Assembly (NCBI RefSeq): GCF_003668575.1
Contig: NZ_RCVZ01000014.1
Location: 1-64,000 of the forward strand
Direction of reading: 5' to 3'
Length of the DNA stretch: 64,000 nt
Source of the DNA: Falsibacillus albus
GTDB taxonomy: Bacteria > Bacillota > Bacilli > Bacillales > DSM-25281
The translations under genes and the position numbers were made by a program. This document shows, in pieces, positions 26,862 to 34,646 of this stretch; the first letter of the stretch is position 1, and the number at the start of each line of letters is the position of its first letter. The notes below the pieces were generated by a model that searched no databases, had not been told where the DNA came from, and was given only the letters and a program-made list of their open reading frames with translations.

Positions 26862-26924
26862 GGCGAGCATCCTGCAGCGGAAATCAACTTTTTACACCAC
26901 TTGATGAATGGAAGCAAACTTTGA
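26862..26924. repeat. Family A repeat, 3' half only
   Basis: GGCGAGCATCCTGCAGCGG, AAATCAAC and the outer arm GAAGCAAACTTTGACC are present; the 5' half is missing. It fills the moaD-moeB gap and provides an in-frame 16-codon extension upstream of moeB that is not translated by the best ribosome site. Confidence 0.7.
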
Positions 26925-26955
26925 CCAAAAAAAAACGATGAAGGAGGGAATCAAG

Positions 26956-27972
26956 GTGGATAGGTATTCCAGACAAATCCGCTTCAGGCCGATCGGAGAG
27001 TCCGGTCAGCAGCAGCTTGCAGAGAAGCATATCCTTATCGTCGGGGCTGGCGCACTCGGTTCGAGCACTGCAGAAATGATGGTGCGCAGCGGGATCGGGA
27101 AAATTACGATCATTGACCGTGATTACGTTGAGGAAAGCAACCTTCAACGGCAGCAGCTTTTCTCGGAGGAAGACGTGGAAATGAAGTGGCCAAAGGCGGC
27201 AGCTGCAGAAAAAAGACTGAAGGAAATCAATGGTTGGGTCGACATCGATTCCATCGTTGGGGAAGCTGACAGCATGATGTTACAAAACCTAGTCGCAGGC
27301 GTCGATTTGATCATTGATGGAACGGATAATTTTGAAACGAGATTCATCATCAATGACATTGCCTTTAAAAACGATATACCATGGATCTATGGCGGATGTG
27401 TAGGAAGCTATGGCATGTCTTTTGTCATGATCCCGGGAAAGACGCCATGCCTGCAATGCTTGCTGCGGAAAGTTCCCACACAGAACCAAACGTGTGAGAC
27501 AGCCGGAGTCATCGCGCCAATCGTACAGATGGTCGCTGCTCATCAGGCTGCAGAAGCGTTGAAGATCCTTACGGGGAATACGGAAGACATCTCTTTAGGA
27601 TACAGGACATTTGATTTGTGGCGGGGCCAATATATGAATATTAAAACAGACACCATGCACAATGAACATTGTGCAACATGCGGTGTTGATGCCTCATATC
27701 CATTCCTGCAAAAGGAGAATCAGACGAAAACGACTGTATTGTGCGGAAGGAGTACGGTGCAGGTCCGTCCACACGAGAAGAAAACCATATCCCTGCAGGA
27801 ACTGGCGCTGCAGGCGAAAAAAGCCGGGATCACCGTCAGTGGAAATCCTTATCTTTTATCCTTTGAACTGGACGACCAAAGGATGGTCATATTCCATGAT
27901 GGGCGTGCGCTTGTCCATGGAACATCGGATGAAGCTCTTGCAAAGAAGCTTTATCAGTCCATTTTGGGATAA
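26956..27972 (+). CDS. moeB: MoaD-activating adenylyltransferase, ThiF/MoeB family
   Basis: E1-like enzyme of 338 residues that adenylates the MoaD C terminus. The nucleotide motif GAGALGSS is near residue 30, the Arg finger region is SNLQRQQLF, and DGTDNFETR follows. Zinc cysteines occur in CLQC and CATC, and the candidate catalytic Cys is in QTCETAGV. The C-terminal ~70 residues resemble a rhodanese-like appendage without an obvious active Cys. The start is GTG 26956, 8 nt after AAGGAGG. ThiF function for thiazole synthesis is the alternative; the mo neighbours favour MoeB. Confidence 0.88.
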   Translation: MDRYSRQIRFRPIGESGQQQLAEKHILIVGAGALGSSTAEMMVRSGIGKITIIDRDYVEESNLQRQQLFSEEDVEMKWPKAAAAEKRLKEINGWVDIDSIVGEADSMMLQNLVAGVDLIIDGTDNFETRFIINDIAFKNDIPWIYGGCVGSYGMSFVMIPGKTPCLQCLLRKVPTQNQTCETAGVIAPIVQMVAAHQAAEALKILTGNTEDISLGYRTFDLWRGQYMNIKTDTMHNEHCATCGVDASYPFLQKENQTKTTVLCGRSTVQVRPHEKKTISLQELALQAKKAGITVSGNPYLLSFELDDQRMVIFHDGRALVHGTSDEALAKKLYQSILG

Positions 27973-27973
27973 G

Positions 27974-28019
27974 AAAAAAGCTGCCTATCAACCAGAAATC
28001 GTTGTTGGGCAGCTTTTTT
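27974..28019. terminator. Bidirectional terminator between moeB and yflT
   Basis: AAAAAAGCTGCC (27974-27985) pairs with GGCAGCTTTTTT (28008-28019). It serves both convergent genes. Confidence 0.88.
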
Positions 28020-28037
28020 ACCATGAATGCTGATGCA

Positions 28038-28391
28038 TCAATAGGTTTTCGTATTATTCATTTCGTGCGCTTCCTTCGTGGCGACAAGGACTAAATGTCC
28101 TTTATCCAGCTCGGCTTCATATTTATCCGCTTCGACCTGTGTTAAGCCAAGAGATCTCATTTTTGAACGAAGCTCATCGCCTCTGGATTTGAATAGATTT
28201 CCGAAGGATTCAAAGATGCCTTGTTCCCTCATCCCGATTTCACCTGTATCGGTTGCTTCGGACATGTCCTCAGATCGATCGCGGTTATGGGCAAAGATAA
28301 AGATTTCTTCCTGTCCGTAGCCTTCACTTTTAAACGCCTCCACCAAGTTCACTGCTTCGACTCCATTTTGGACGACTTCTACTTTATACAT
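28038..28391 (-). CDS. yflT: General stress protein 17M family (YflT)
   Basis: Soluble protein of 117 residues with a YflT-type domain: MYKVEVVQNGVEAVNLVEAFKSEGY, then an IFIFAHNRDRSEDM strand. An acidic and basic C-terminal half follows. Members are general stress proteins without known chemistry. GAGGAGG lies 9 nt before the ATG. A sigma-B-like promoter (28453-28478) is positioned upstream, which matches the B. subtilis stress regulon. Confidence 0.82.
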   Translation of the reverse strand: MYKVEVVQNGVEAVNLVEAFKSEGYGQEEIFIFAHNRDRSEDMSEATDTGEIGMREQGIFESFGNLFKSRGDELRSKMRSLGLTQVEADKYEAELDKGHLVLVATKEAHEMNNTKTY

Positions 28392-28452
28392 ATGATTAAA
28401 TCCTCCTCATCATCTTTCGTTGGTATATTATTGGAAAATCTTATTACATATA

Positions 28453-28478
28453 TAACCCAATGTATCGACAGCTAAAAC
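28453..28478 (-). promoter_or_regulatory. Sigma-B-like promoter of yflT
   Basis: On the minus strand GTTTTA (28473-28478), a 14-nt spacer and GGGTTA (28453-28458) match the sigma-B pattern GTTTWW-N13-15-GGGWAW with one mismatch. Confidence 0.6.
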
Positions 28479-28610
28479 GTGAAATGGAATAATAGTAGCG
28501 GAATGAGCATTTTGACACAGTCCATCGAAAAACAGAAAAATAGCCTTTTGGAATCAACAAACAACGGCAAACGTGGTATGGTAGTGAAAGAATATTTTAC
28601 AGAGGCTGAG

Positions 28611-28876
28611 GTTGCTTGGAGCACCCTGCAGCGGAAATCAACTTTACACAACCTATAATGAATAGCAACAAACTTTATGAAAGGCTCTTTTCCCAAACTT
28701 TGTTGCTTTAACAACTAAAATAGGATGGTCCATTGAATTTTTTATCTTTAAAATGGCATCACAAGCGAGAAATGAGCCGGGATCCTATATATCAACGCGC
28801 TAAACATCTATTTACACGTTAAAATCGGCAGTAAGATTTTAACAACAATCTTTACGAATCAGCCTTACGAAAAGAG
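28611..28876. repeat. Family A fragments upstream of ung
   Basis: A 3' half (28611-28690: CCTGCAGCGGAAATCAAC, then ATGAATAGCAACAAACTTT) is followed about 150 nt later by a second outer arm, AACAACAATCTTTACGAATC (28850-28860 region). The rest of the 511-nt gap shows no gene. Confidence 0.6.
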
Positions 28877-28902
28877 TATGACAAAAAAGGGGAGACGCAT
28901 TG

Positions 28903-29589
28903 ATGAAAAAAATCCTCCATAATGACTGGCAGCCTCTTCTGGAAGAGGAATTTCAAAAAGAATACTATTTACAGCTAAGAGCGTTTTTAAAGAGTGAATA
29001 TTCCAATGAAATCATCTATCCGCAGCCAAAGGATATTTTTAATGCCCTTCATTTCACCCCTTACGAGAATGTCAAAGTGGTCCTCCTGGGGCAGGATCCC
29101 TATCATGGACCGAATCAGGCGCATGGACTCAGCTTCTCCGTTCAGCCTGGAGTCGCTGTACCGCCTTCGTTGAGAAATATTTACAAGGAATTGAACGATG
29201 ATTTGGGCTGTGAAATTCCGGATCATGGTTATTTGAAAAAATGGGCAGATCAAGGTGTTTTGCTATTGAACACAGTTTTGACCGTTAGGGAGGGACAAGC
29301 CCATTCCCACCGCAAAAAAGGGTGGGAACGATTTACAGACCGGGTGATTTCCATCTTGAATGATAGGGAAGAGCCGCTCGTATTTTTGCTTTGGGGGCGT
29401 CCTGCGCAGCAAAAACTGAAATTAATAGATTCACAGAAACATTTTATTGTTCAGTCTGTCCACCCAAGTCCACTCTCTGCCAACAGGGGGTTTTTTGGAA
29501 GCCGGCCATTTTCCAAAATCAATGATTATTTGGCAGGAAAGGGACAGGAACCGATAGATTGGGAGGTACCAATGCTAAACACCTTTTGA
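28903..29589 (+). CDS. ung: Uracil-DNA glycosylase
   Basis: Base-excision enzyme of 228 residues that removes uracil from DNA. Motifs: the water-activating [18 protein letters not shown] (Asp and His of family 1), [12 protein letters not shown], and the leucine-loop [16 protein letters not shown] 28903 is 8 nt from GGGGAG; a TTG sits just before it. It is followed by a parS site and then a small Cys-rich gene. Confidence 0.97.
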   Translation: MKKILHNDWQPLLEEEFQKEYYLQLRAFLKSEYSNEIIYPQPKDIFNALHFTPYENVKVVLLGQDPYHGPNQAHGLSFSVQPGVAVPPSLRNIYKELNDDLGCEIPDHGYLKKWADQGVLLLNTVLTVREGQAHSHRKKGWERFTDRVISILNDREEPLVFLLWGRPAQQKLKLIDSQKHFIVQSVHPSPLSANRGFFGSRPFSKINDYLAGKGQEPIDWEVPMLNTF

Positions 29590-29601
29590 CAAATCCATCC
29601 A

Positions 29602-29617
29602 TGTTTCACGTGAAACA
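29602..29617. promoter_or_regulatory. parS chromosome partition site
   Basis: TGTTTCACGTGAAACA is a perfect 16-nt palindrome and an exact fit to the ParB/Spo0J site TGTTNCACGTGAAACA. It lies in the short gap between ung and the next gene. ParB loads here and recruits SMC; in Bacillus these sites cluster around oriC. Confidence 0.93.
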
Positions 29618-29644
29618 TGTCGATGATTAAACGGGGGAAAATGA

Positions 29645-29833
29645 GTGAGGGAAGAAAAGGTCAACTGTTTCCAATGTCGATATTTTTTCGTTACATGGGA
29701 TCCTAAAACACCGAGGGGATGCAAGGCCTATGGGTTCAAGACTGCACAGCTTCCATCAAGGGTAGTGGAGCAGTCTTCCGGACAGGCATGCTTGAAATAT
29801 GAAAAAAAATCAGTTAGAAAAACCGACTTTTAG
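29645..29833 (+). CDS. Small cysteine-rich protein next to ung, function unknown
   Basis: A 62-residue basic protein with four cysteines: C8 and C11 as CFQC, one in PRGCKAYGF, and one in SGQACLKYE. The set could hold zinc or an iron-sulfur cluster. The conserved-looking core is FFVTWDPKTPRGCKAYGFKT. The start is GTG 29645, 7 nt after GGGGG. I recall similar small proteins beside ung in other Bacillales, but no function. It may be co-transcribed with ung across the parS site. Confidence 0.75.
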   Translation: MREEKVNCFQCRYFFVTWDPKTPRGCKAYGFKTAQLPSRVVEQSSGQACLKYEKKSVRKTDF

Positions 29834-29933
29834 GAAAGAATGGTTTGTACACGAATATGAACAATTCATGGCATCTTCGCCATTCTTCAATCATAAAGAA
29901 AATAAAATTGTATAATAGTGGAGTGAAAAGACG

Positions 29934-30224
29934 ATGAGTATTTCTTATCCGGCTCTTTTGAAAAAACTCGAACAAGAGCTTTATTCAGCCAAAGAATCAC
30001 AAGGTTCGCCGCAAATGCGCGAACACATCTATTCGATGAAGACGTTGTGCGAGGTGATTCTTGAGGAAGGACAGGAAGTCCAATACAACAAAAAGCCAAT
30101 GTCTCAGCCAATGCCAAATCAAATGCAGGCTCAGCAGCAGCCGTCCAGGAGCGTCCAAGTCGATCAGTCAGAGCCGATAAAAACTGACGACGGTGCAAAT
30201 GGTGATTCGATTTTTGATTTTTAA
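29934..30224 (+). CDS. ywdI: YwdI family protein (DUF5327)
   Basis: Soluble protein of 96 residues. The N-terminal ~45 residues are helical (SYPALLKKLEQELYSAKES ... MKTLCEVIL), and a Gln/Pro/Met-rich low-complexity linker and an acidic end DSIFDF follow. Matches YwdI in position between ung and ywdK. The function is unknown. A TATAAT at 29911 lies just upstream; GGAG precedes the ATG. Confidence 0.82.
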   Translation: MSISYPALLKKLEQELYSAKESQGSPQMREHIYSMKTLCEVILEEGQEVQYNKKPMSQPMPNQMQAQQQPSRSVQVDQSEPIKTDDGANGDSIFDF

Positions 30225-30264
30225 TAGGATGTTGCTGACGTGAAAAGGGGGGTAGAACTAAAAA

Positions 30265-30639
30265 ATGATCAAGGCCTTTATTATCATTGGTGCGATTAAT
30301 GCATTTTTATCCGTCGCGCTTGGTGCGTTTGGAGCACACGGACTCGAAGGGAAATTATCACAAAAGTATATGGATATTTGGCATACAGCAGTCCAATATC
30401 AAATGTTCCATGCCTTGGGAATCATCGCAGTGGGTGTAATCGCCGGCAGCGTCCCTGCAAGTTCATTGCTTTCATGGTCCGGTTGGATGATGGTGATTGG
30501 CATTATCCTATTCTCAGGCAGCTTGTACGTACTTAGTTTGACAAAAATAAGCGTCCTGGGGGCCATCACTCCACTTGGAGGATTGGGATTCCTCGCAGGA
30601 TGGGTATTGTTGATCGTATTTGCAGCAAAGACATTGTAA
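30265..30639 (+). CDS. ywdK: DUF423 family membrane protein YwdK
   Basis: Small membrane protein of 124 residues with four hydrophobic helices. DUF423 signatures are LGAFGAHGLEGKL near the N terminus, WHTAVQYQMFHALG, and a final GGLGFLAGWVLL. The function is unknown. GGGGGG precedes the ATG. It converges on gerQ and shares its terminator. Confidence 0.88.
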   Translation: MIKAFIIIGAINAFLSVALGAFGAHGLEGKLSQKYMDIWHTAVQYQMFHALGIIAVGVIAGSVPASSLLSWSGWMMVIGIILFSGSLYVLSLTKISVLGAITPLGGLGFLAGWVLLIVFAAKTL

Positions 30640-30669
30640 TAAAACGCATTGCTAAACAAAGTAAGCATA

Positions 30670-30702
30670 AAAAAGAAGCAGGTGAACAGCCTGCTTTTTT
30701 TC
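30670..30702. terminator. Bidirectional terminator between ywdK and gerQ
   Basis: AAAAGAAGCAGG and CCTGCTTTTTTT enclose TGAACAG. T runs are present on both strands. Confidence 0.85.
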
Positions 30703-30710
30703 GTGGGTTT

Positions 30711-31175
30711 TTATCGAGGCGAATATGAAGACATTCCCCCGCCTCCGCCAAACGGATATTGGTATTCAATCTCTTCATCAAAGGTGATGTAGTCAAGATA
30801 AATCATCGGAAGGAGGTAGCGTGTGCCGGTCTGGGGGTCGCTGATGATCAAATGGTCGCGCCCTGCAGCTTCGATGATCCCTTTGAATGTTTTTTCTTTT
30901 TTGTTCTCAAAGGTCATATAAACGGTTGCAAGTTTCCCTTTGTTGAGTCGGAGGATGTTCTCAATGTAGGACTCCTCCACAGGAAGCATGCCAGGGACAT
31001 TTTGGCTTTTGGACGGAGCATTCGTTGGCATTGGAACCTGCATTTGCTGTTGGCCACCGTAGCCCTGAGGATAGGATCCTCCATAATAAGGCTGCTGTGA
31101 ATAACCTGATTGGCCGGACTGCGGACTTCTCACATCGTACCCATACAAATTTGGGTTGTAGTTTTGTTGGCTCAA
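30711..31175 (-). CDS. gerQ: Spore coat protein GerQ
   Basis: Inner spore coat protein of 154 residues, needed to place the cortex hydrolase CwlJ and cross-linked by transglutaminase. The N-terminal half is low-complexity, rich in Gln, Gly, Pro and Tyr. The conserved C-terminal domain contains EESYIENILRLNKGKLATVYMTFE-type sequence (from about residue 68). The start is TTG 31175: AGGAGGG lies 6 nt before it. A longer frame to 31244 has no site. It lies downstream of cwlJ on the same strand, with a family A repeat between. Confidence 0.92.
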   Translation of the reverse strand: MSQQNYNPNLYGYDVRSPQSGQSGYSQQPYYGGSYPQGYGGQQQMQVPMPTNAPSKSQNVPGMLPVEESYIENILRLNKGKLATVYMTFENKKEKTFKGIIEAAGRDHLIISDPQTGTRYLLPMIYLDYITFDEEIEYQYPFGGGGGMSSYSPR

Positions 31176-31253
31176 ATGAATCCCTCCTAAATGAATGGAT
31201 AGCTTTTCTCTGAAAGCGGTTTTCGAAAGTGGTGTTGTTTTCAAACGTATAAA

Positions 31254-31375
31254 GTTGATTGGAGCAGAAGGTGCGAGAGTAAGGAGGGCTCACCACCCGC
31301 CTCTCGGAAAGCGAGCATCCTTCCGTGAAAATCAACCGTACTCAATCTTAAGAAAAGCAACAAGCTTTACGAAAA
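31254..31375. repeat. Family A repeat between cwlJ and gerQ
   Basis: Middle arms GTTGATTGGAGCAG and GTGAAAATCAAC flank GGTGCGAG and TCTCGGAAAGCGAGC; the outer 3' arm CAACAAGCTTTACGAAAAC follows. The inner TTCGAT module is absent. Confidence 0.8.
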
Positions 31376-31430
31376 CAGCAATTTTGAAAAAAATATTTCG
31401 CTGCTTCAGCAGCAAGATTTCGGAACGTCT

Positions 31431-31853
31431 TTAAAAAACACTCGGACAATTTCCTTGGGTCGGTTGAAAGAAACAATGAGATTTATATTGTCCTGAATTT
31501 GGCTGATTGTACCATTGCGCGGGACACCCTCCAGAAGGTTTGAAGAACCATAAAGAGTAGGTAGCGGGATTGTAGCGGGAACCGTTGATCGTTTTCCTGG
31601 CCAAAGAAATCTCCTTACCTCGGGCACGCTGATAAAAATATCCTTTCTGGGTAGACTCAAAGCCTCCAGGACTTTGATAAACCATTTTTTGAATGCTTGT
31701 TATATCCTTGAAATCCAAACAGTCTGCCATGACGCGATTGACCCCTACATTTCCCACCATCAGCTCCCCAAGCTTGCCATCACCTTCAGCTTCGGCCCGC
31801 ATCAGCCTTGCCAAAAGCTTTACTTCTGCTTCCGTAAAGGGAATGACAGCCAT
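31431..31853 (-). CDS. cwlJ: Spore cortex-lytic cell wall hydrolase CwlJ
   Basis: Cortex hydrolase of 140 residues acting in germination (SleB/CwlJ family, one domain, no signal peptide). Landmarks: ARLMRAEAEGDGKLGELMVGN-type N terminus with the catalytic Glu, YQSPGGFES, GYFYQRAR and a C-terminal CPAQWYNQP. The B. subtilis protein has 142 residues. ATG 31853 is 6 nt from AGGTGG; a preceding ATG at 31856 is possible. A strong sigma-E promoter lies upstream, and gerQ, its partner, follows. Confidence 0.93.
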   Translation of the reverse strand: MAVIPFTEAEVKLLARLMRAEAEGDGKLGELMVGNVGVNRVMADCLDFKDITSIQKMVYQSPGGFESTQKGYFYQRARGKEISLARKTINGSRYNPATYSLWFFKPSGGCPAQWYNQPNSGQYKSHCFFQPTQGNCPSVF

Positions 31854-31902
31854 CATCCCACCTCTCTCTTTCGTGGTGCATTGGCTAGTTTTCACTATTT
31901 CA

Positions 31903-31931
31903 TGTGTATGTACCTTTGCGAAAAGATATGC
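31903..31931 (-). promoter_or_regulatory. Sigma-E promoter of cwlJ
   Basis: On the minus strand GCATATC (31925-31931), a 14-nt spacer and CATACACA (31903-31910) match the mother-cell sigma-E consensus KMATATT-N14-CATACAMT closely. It fits the known sigma-E control of cwlJ. Confidence 0.78.
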
Positions 31932-32045
31932 CAATAAATGAAGAAGCCTATTATTAGTTGGAAAAGGGACCATTGCATTTTGTTGATCGGAGTGGAAGGT
32001 GATTCTTTGATTAATGGCAGAAAACTCTATGAAAAGTGCAAAAAA

Positions 32046-32069
32046 AACAGTCCGGCAATGGCCGGACTG
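32046..32069 (-). terminator. Terminator of hemQ
   Basis: CAGTCCGGC pairs with GCCGGACTG; on the minus strand it is followed by eight T. Confidence 0.92.
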
Positions 32070-32080
32070 AGGAAGGCGAT

Positions 32081-32824
32081 TTATACGTGCAGGAATGAAG
32101 CAATTTTATCTTCATTCAAAATGTTTCCGACGAAGAAGGTTCCGAACTCACCGTAGCGGGCGCTTACTTCATCAAAACGCATTTCATATACAAGCTTTTT
32201 AAATTGGAGAACGTCATCTGCGAAGAGTGTGACGCCCCACTCGTAATCATCAAATCCGACGGAGCCGGTAATCACTTGCTTCACTTTGCCGGCATATTGG
32301 CGGCCGATCATCCCGTGGCTTCTCATCATGCTCCTTCTTTCCTCCATCGGGAGCATGTACCAATTATCGTTTCCTTGCCTTCGCTTATCCATCGGGTAGA
32401 AGCAGACATGGTTTGCCTTTGGAAGGATAGGATAGAGACGGGAACGCACATGAGGGTTCTCATATGGATCTTCGTCGGATGGCAAGTAGTTGCTTAATTC
32501 TACAACAGAAACATAGGAATAAGCAGGGATTGTATATTCAGCAATTTTCAGCTTGTTGAATTCATTTTCCAGCACATTCAACTCTTCCATTGTCGGACGA
32601 AGGATCATCAGCATAAAGTCAGCTTTTTGACCGACAATCGAGTACAGGGCATGGCTGCCTTTCTCATTGTCCTGAACTTCATTCAACTTATCAAGGTAAC
32701 GATGGAATTCCACGATTGCTGCTTGTCGCTCATCGCTTGAGAGCGTTTTCCAAACGGCCCAGTCCATCGTACGAAAATCATGAAGGGAATACCAACCGTC
32801 TAACGTTTGAGCTGCTTCGCTCAT
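32081..32824 (-). CDS. hemQ: Coproheme decarboxylase
   Basis: Haem synthesis enzyme of 247 residues that converts coprohaem III to haem b with hydrogen peroxide (Gram-positive pathway). The catalytic Tyr is in [19 protein letters not shown], and the axial His is in [15 protein letters not shown] 32824 follows GGAGTG; a GTG at 32833 overlaps that site. It is divergent from pta, as in B. subtilis ywfI-pta. Confidence 0.95.
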   Translation of the reverse strand: MSEAAQTLDGWYSLHDFRTMDWAVWKTLSSDERQAAIVEFHRYLDKLNEVQDNEKGSHALYSIVGQKADFMLMILRPTMEELNVLENEFNKLKIAEYTIPAYSYVSVVELSNYLPSDEDPYENPHVRSRLYPILPKANHVCFYPMDKRRQGNDNWYMLPMEERRSMMRSHGMIGRQYAGKVKQVITGSVGFDDYEWGVTLFADDVLQFKKLVYEMRFDEVSARYGEFGTFFVGNILNEDKIASFLHV

Positions 32825-33016
32825 TGAAATCACTCCAATTCTGTTCTAAAAGATTCCATTTTCACTATATCATAGTTTGGCCAAGGATATTATGTACAAA
32901 ACCCGAATGTTTCACATCCGATGGAAATCGAAGAATAGTGCACATGAAACAGGAGAAGATAGGGTAATAGGATAGAAGGAAGTGGAGTAATATTTCGAAA
33001 AAAAAGACTTTTTATA

Positions 33017-33071
33017 TGGAAGCGGTAACAGCTTGGCTTAACCTTGAAATTTGGTTGCAGTCGGTTATGCT
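33017..33071 (+). promoter_or_regulatory. pta promoter with upstream CcpA cre site
   Basis: TGGAAGCGGTAACA (33017-33030) fits the cre consensus TGWAANCGNTNWCA at 13 of 14 positions. TTGAAA (33044-33049) and TATGCT (33066-33071) follow with a 16-nt spacer. The cre centre would lie about 54 nt before the start of transcription, the place used for activation of B. subtilis pta. Confidence 0.78.
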
Positions 33072-33105
33072 AAATGAAGAATGTGATTGAAGGAGGATGT
33101 CAACA

Positions 33106-34077
33106 GTGAGTGATTTATTTACTGGCTTAAAAAATAAAGTATCTGATAAAGATGTCAAAATCGTATTTCCTGAAGGGTTGGACGAACGCATCCTGACTGC
33201 TGCAGGACGTTTGGCTTCAGAAGGGATATTAACCCCGATCCTGATCGGCAATAAAGAAGATGTCCTTAACAAGGCTTCCGAATTGAACGTAACTATGGAC
33301 GGAGTCGAAATCTATGATCCAAGCAACTATGAAAAAATGGACGAGCTTGTCGCGGCATTCGTTGAGCGCCGCAAAGGGAAAGCGACGGAAGAAGATGCCC
33401 GAAAAATCCTTTTGGACGAAAATTACTTCGGCACAATGCTTGTGTACAACAAGCTTGCTGACGGATTGGTGAGCGGCGCTGCCCATTCTACGGCAGATAC
33501 TGTCCGCCCTGCACTGCAGATCATCAAAACAAAAGAGGGTGTCAAGAAAACCTCTGGCGTATTCATCATGGTGCGCGAAGATGAAAAATACGTGTTTGCC
33601 GATTGTGCCATCAATATTTCACCAGACAGCCAGGACCTTGCAGAAATCGCAGCGGAAAGCGCCAAAACTGCAGAAATGTTCGATATCGAACCGCGCGTGG
33701 CTATGCTGAGCTTCTCAACGATGGGCTCTGCAAAATCACCTGAGACAGAAAAGGTTGTCAATGCGGTGCAAATCGTTAAAGAAAGCAATCCAAACATTGT
33801 TGTGGATGGAGAGCTTCAATTCGACGCAGCATTCGTTCCATCTGTCGGAAAGAAAAAAGCGCCAAACTCTGTCCTTCAAGGCGATGCAAACGTATTTGTA
33901 TTCCCTAGCTTGGAAGCAGGGAATATCGGCTACAAGATTGCACAGCGTCTAGGGAACTTTGAAGCAGTCGGCCCGATCCTTCAGGGATTGAACGCCCCTG
34001 TGAACGATCTGTCCCGCGGATGCAACGAAGAAGATGTTTACAAGCTTGCTTTGATCACAGCAGCTCAATCTTTATAA
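33106..34077 (+). CDS. pta: Phosphate acetyltransferase
   Basis: Enzyme of overflow metabolism, 323 residues: acetyl-CoA plus phosphate gives acetyl phosphate. The sequence follows B. subtilis Pta along its length (KIVFPEGLDERIL, GTMLVYNKLADGLVSGAAHS, NVFVFPSLEAGNIGYKIAQR). The start is GTG 33106: AGGAGG ends 9 nt before it, and it gives MSDLFTGLKNKV at the family's exact length. ATG 33097 touches the ribosome site. Single gene ending at a terminator. Confidence 0.97.
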   Translation: MSDLFTGLKNKVSDKDVKIVFPEGLDERILTAAGRLASEGILTPILIGNKEDVLNKASELNVTMDGVEIYDPSNYEKMDELVAAFVERRKGKATEEDARKILLDENYFGTMLVYNKLADGLVSGAAHSTADTVRPALQIIKTKEGVKKTSGVFIMVREDEKYVFADCAINISPDSQDLAEIAAESAKTAEMFDIEPRVAMLSFSTMGSAKSPETEKVVNAVQIVKESNPNIVVDGELQFDAAFVPSVGKKKAPNSVLQGDANVFVFPSLEAGNIGYKIAQRLGNFEAVGPILQGLNAPVNDLSRGCNEEDVYKLALITAAQSL

Positions 34078-34090
34078 ATATAAACTTAGG

Positions 34091-34133
34091 GGAAGAACGA
34101 ATTGGCTGTGGCCGTTGCGTTCTTCCTTTTTTT
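34091..34133 (+). terminator. Terminator of pta
   Basis: GGAAGAACG (34091-34099) pairs with CGTTCTTCC (34118-34126), followed by seven T. Confidence 0.9.
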
Positions 34134-34146
34134 AATGTCGCATGTT

Positions 34147-34471
34147 TCTCAAAGGTTTTTGCTTTATCAGGTGATCACAGGAATGAACCTCTAATTGTTG
34201 TCGGTTGGAGCGGAAAGGAACGGCCCCTATTTTCAGCCTACCATTCATCCGTTGATGAATATTTTCTTTTTCCGGAAGTTGCGCAAAGCCAGTGGGCGAG
34301 ACCCCGCAGCGAAGCGAGGAGTGATTAGGCGGATGTTCGATTAAGTTCGGCACGTCGTGTGCCAACATCGAACGACCTCACTTCGAGTGAGGCCCCTCGG
34401 AAAGCGAGCATCCTGAAGCGGAAATCAACTATATACAACCTTTAATGAAAAGCGATAAACTGTGCGAAAAG
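34147..34471. repeat. Family A repeat, long forward copy with insert
   Basis: TCTCAAAGGTTTTTGC and AAAGCGATAAACTGTGCGAAAAG are the outer arms. CGGTTGGAGCGG and GCGGAAATCAAC are the middle arms. GAGACCCCGCAGCGAAGCGAG, the inner TTCGATTAAGTTCGGCAC / GTGCCAACATCGAA palindrome and CCCCTCGGAAAGCGAGCATCC follow. About 90 nt of unrelated sequence sits after the first middle arm. It fills the pta-lipL gap. Confidence 0.85.
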
Positions 34472-34590
34472 ATACGAAAAGAGCCAAATCACAGAAGAGT
34501 TTGCTTAAAGGATTTAAACCACACCATGAATTAAGTGGATGTGTTATCGATATCTGCGAAAATGCCATTTTTCTTGCGGCCAACCGATTA

Positions 34591-34599
34591 TGCTATAAT
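34591..34599 (+). promoter_or_regulatory. Extended -10 promoter of lipL
   Basis: TGCTATAAT forms an extended -10 element (TGN-TATAAT) 48 nt before the lipL start. No good -35 is visible. Confidence 0.6.
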
Positions 34600-34646
34600 A
34601 GTGGGACTGAATTGAATTAGACAGGAACATAAAGGAGAACAACAGA

